This document shows, one piece after another, positions 63,073-64,000 of a DNA stretch of 64,000 nt. The translations under genes and the position numbers were made by a program. Position 1 is the stretch's first letter; each line of letters opens with the position of its first letter. The notes under the pieces were generated by a model. That model saw only the letters and a program-made list of their open reading frames with translations, was not told the origin of the DNA and did not search any database. Origin of the DNA: Phaseolus vulgaris. Taxonomy: Eukaryota > Streptophyta > Magnoliopsida > Fabales > Fabaceae. Location of the stretch: NCBI RefSeq assembly GCF_000499845.2, contig NC_023749.2, positions 26,169,695 through 26,233,694 of the forward strand, read 5' to 3'.

Positions 63073-64000
63073 TGCTCCCAACCGCATGGTCTCAATGGAC
63101 TGATGCATAAAGTAGAAAGGCCAAATTCGATTGCAGTGCCAAAAATATTATAACCTCTGCTTTAAATTCTGATGAGTTTTTCAGGGTCTCATAATGCAAA
63201 TCATTAGAAGAAATGTGGGATACTTTGGAAGTCACTCATGAAGGAACAAATGAGGTGAAAAGAGCTAGAAAGCATGCTCTCATCCAAGAGTATGAGATGT
63301 TTAGAATGTTGAAAGGAGAAAACATAGCTGAAGTGCAGAAAAGGTTTACACACATCATCAATCACCTTATGAGCCTTGACAAGACGTTTGATATAGAGGA
63401 GCTGACCATCAAGATCTGAAAATGTCTTGATAGAGCATGGCAACAAAAGGTAACTGCTATTTCCGAATCTAAAGATCTAACATCATTAAGTGTTGCTTCT
63501 TTCTTTGGAAAGCTTAGGGAACATGAGCTAGAGATGAATAGACTCAAAGTTCAAGAAAGTAAAGATAAGCACACAAGGAGCATAGCCTTGAAAGCATCCA
63601 AACATAAGGGAAAGCAAGAGTCAAGTGATGATAGTGATGAGGAAAATCTAAGTTTGCTGTCAAGAAAATTCAGCAAATTCCTCAAGAGAAACCGCAACAA
63701 AGACAACAACAAGGATAGGTATGGAAACAACAAACCCAATGAATTTAATTCAAATAACTATACTTGTTTTGGTTGTGGTGAGCAAGGTCACATAAAGGCT
63801 GATTGTCCCAACAAAAGCAAAGAGAAAAAGACAAGCTACAAGGAGAAGAAAAGCAAGACAAAAAAAGCCTACATTGCTTGGGATGAAAATGAAGTATCAT
63901 CATCAAGCTCTTCATCAAGTGAAGATGAAAAAGCCAACATATGCTTAGTTGCTGAGGATGATGATGATGATTCTTGCAGTTCAAGTGAGGTTAGTTCATG
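63073..64000 (+). pseudogene. gag: SIRE-like copia gag, partial, runs off the window
   Basis: The sequence starts mid-gene at the satellite border with several early stops. From 63213 the frame reads EMWDTLEVTHEGTNEVKRA and QKRFTHIINHLMSLDKTF, a copia gag (UBN2/gag-pre type) core. A TGA at 63417-63419 interrupts it; the same frame is then open to the window end. It contains an acidic/Ser run SSDDSDEE, a basic run KRNRNKDNNKD, a complete CCHC zinc knuckle CFGCGEQGHIKADC (63765-63806), a Lys-rich run, and a Ser/Asp-rich region (SSSSSSSSEDEK). This order is typical of SIRE/Maximus-lineage gag in legumes. Pol would lie beyond 64000. Confidence 0.85.

Noticed and set aside
63073..63212. Target-site duplication or LTR at the satellite/copia junction
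   Set aside because: The gag starts mid-gene with no TG/CA terminus or repeat of flanking bases, so the junction is not an insertion end.
1..64000. tRNA, rRNA or other structural RNA genes
   Set aside because: Primer-binding sites match tRNA 3' ends, but no cloverleaf, rRNA block or snRNA-like sequence was noticed. A covariance-model search was not possible here.

Overview
The window is plant nuclear heterochromatin. No host gene can be supported with confidence; almost all of the 64 kb is LTR retrotransposons in various states of decay, plus one CACTA transposon end and a 7 kb satellite array. The element families (Tat-lineage Ty3/gypsy with a second, archaeal-type RNase H and an antisense ORF; SIRE-like Ty1/copia gag; a copia LTR rich in AACAACCGATTGTTT-like motifs) and a dispersed repeat I recall from soybean and bean DNA suggest a legume, probably of the Phaseolus/Vigna/soybean group. 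That assignment is inference. A pericentromeric or subtelomeric position is likely, also by inference.

Layout. 1-1593: leader and 5' LTR of a minus-strand Ty3/gypsy element running off the left edge. 1594-7662: Tat-1 (+), badly decayed. 7663-8759: AT-rich spacer with one unidentified ORF. 8760-16945: Tat-2 (+), with its RT-to-integrase region deleted, hosting a solo LTR (12729-15127) that itself hosts another solo LTR (13699-14896). 17070-26090: Tat-3 (-), TSD AAAAT, lacking most of the 5' LTR and all of gag. 26096-29256: AT-rich DNA, an LTR, a dispersed repeat and a CACTA terminus. 29257-43113: a truncated minus-strand gypsy element (tRNA-iMet-type primer site) split by Tat-4 (29543-41547, +), a structurally complete 12,005 bp element with two 820 bp LTRs and TSD GTTTC. 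43119-53318: Tat-5 (+), split by a solo copia-type LTR (44980-46083, TSD GGTAG) and by a 4.7 kb non-autonomous gypsy-derived element (47340-52073, TSD TGTCG) with a 578-codon ORF. 53319-54183: a Tat gag fragment. 54184-56003: 3' LTR and integrase of a minus-strand chromovirus-like element. 56004-63072: about 40 copies of a 178 bp satellite. 63073-64000: a SIRE-like copia gag running off the right edge.

How the parts work together. The Tat elements share one plan: LTR, primer-binding site, gag-protease-RT-RNase H-aRH-integrase, a conserved noncoding block just after the pol stop, short GC-rich tandem repeats, then an antisense gene (putative gypsy-type transposon protein, Transposase_28-like, plus coiled coil) reading inward from the 3' LTR. 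In Tat-3 and Tat-4 that antisense gene shows the same coding intron and the same 5' UTR intron. Every gag-pol copy seen here is broken. The window therefore records repeated nesting, solo-LTR formation and microhomology deletion, datable in order from intact target-site duplications.
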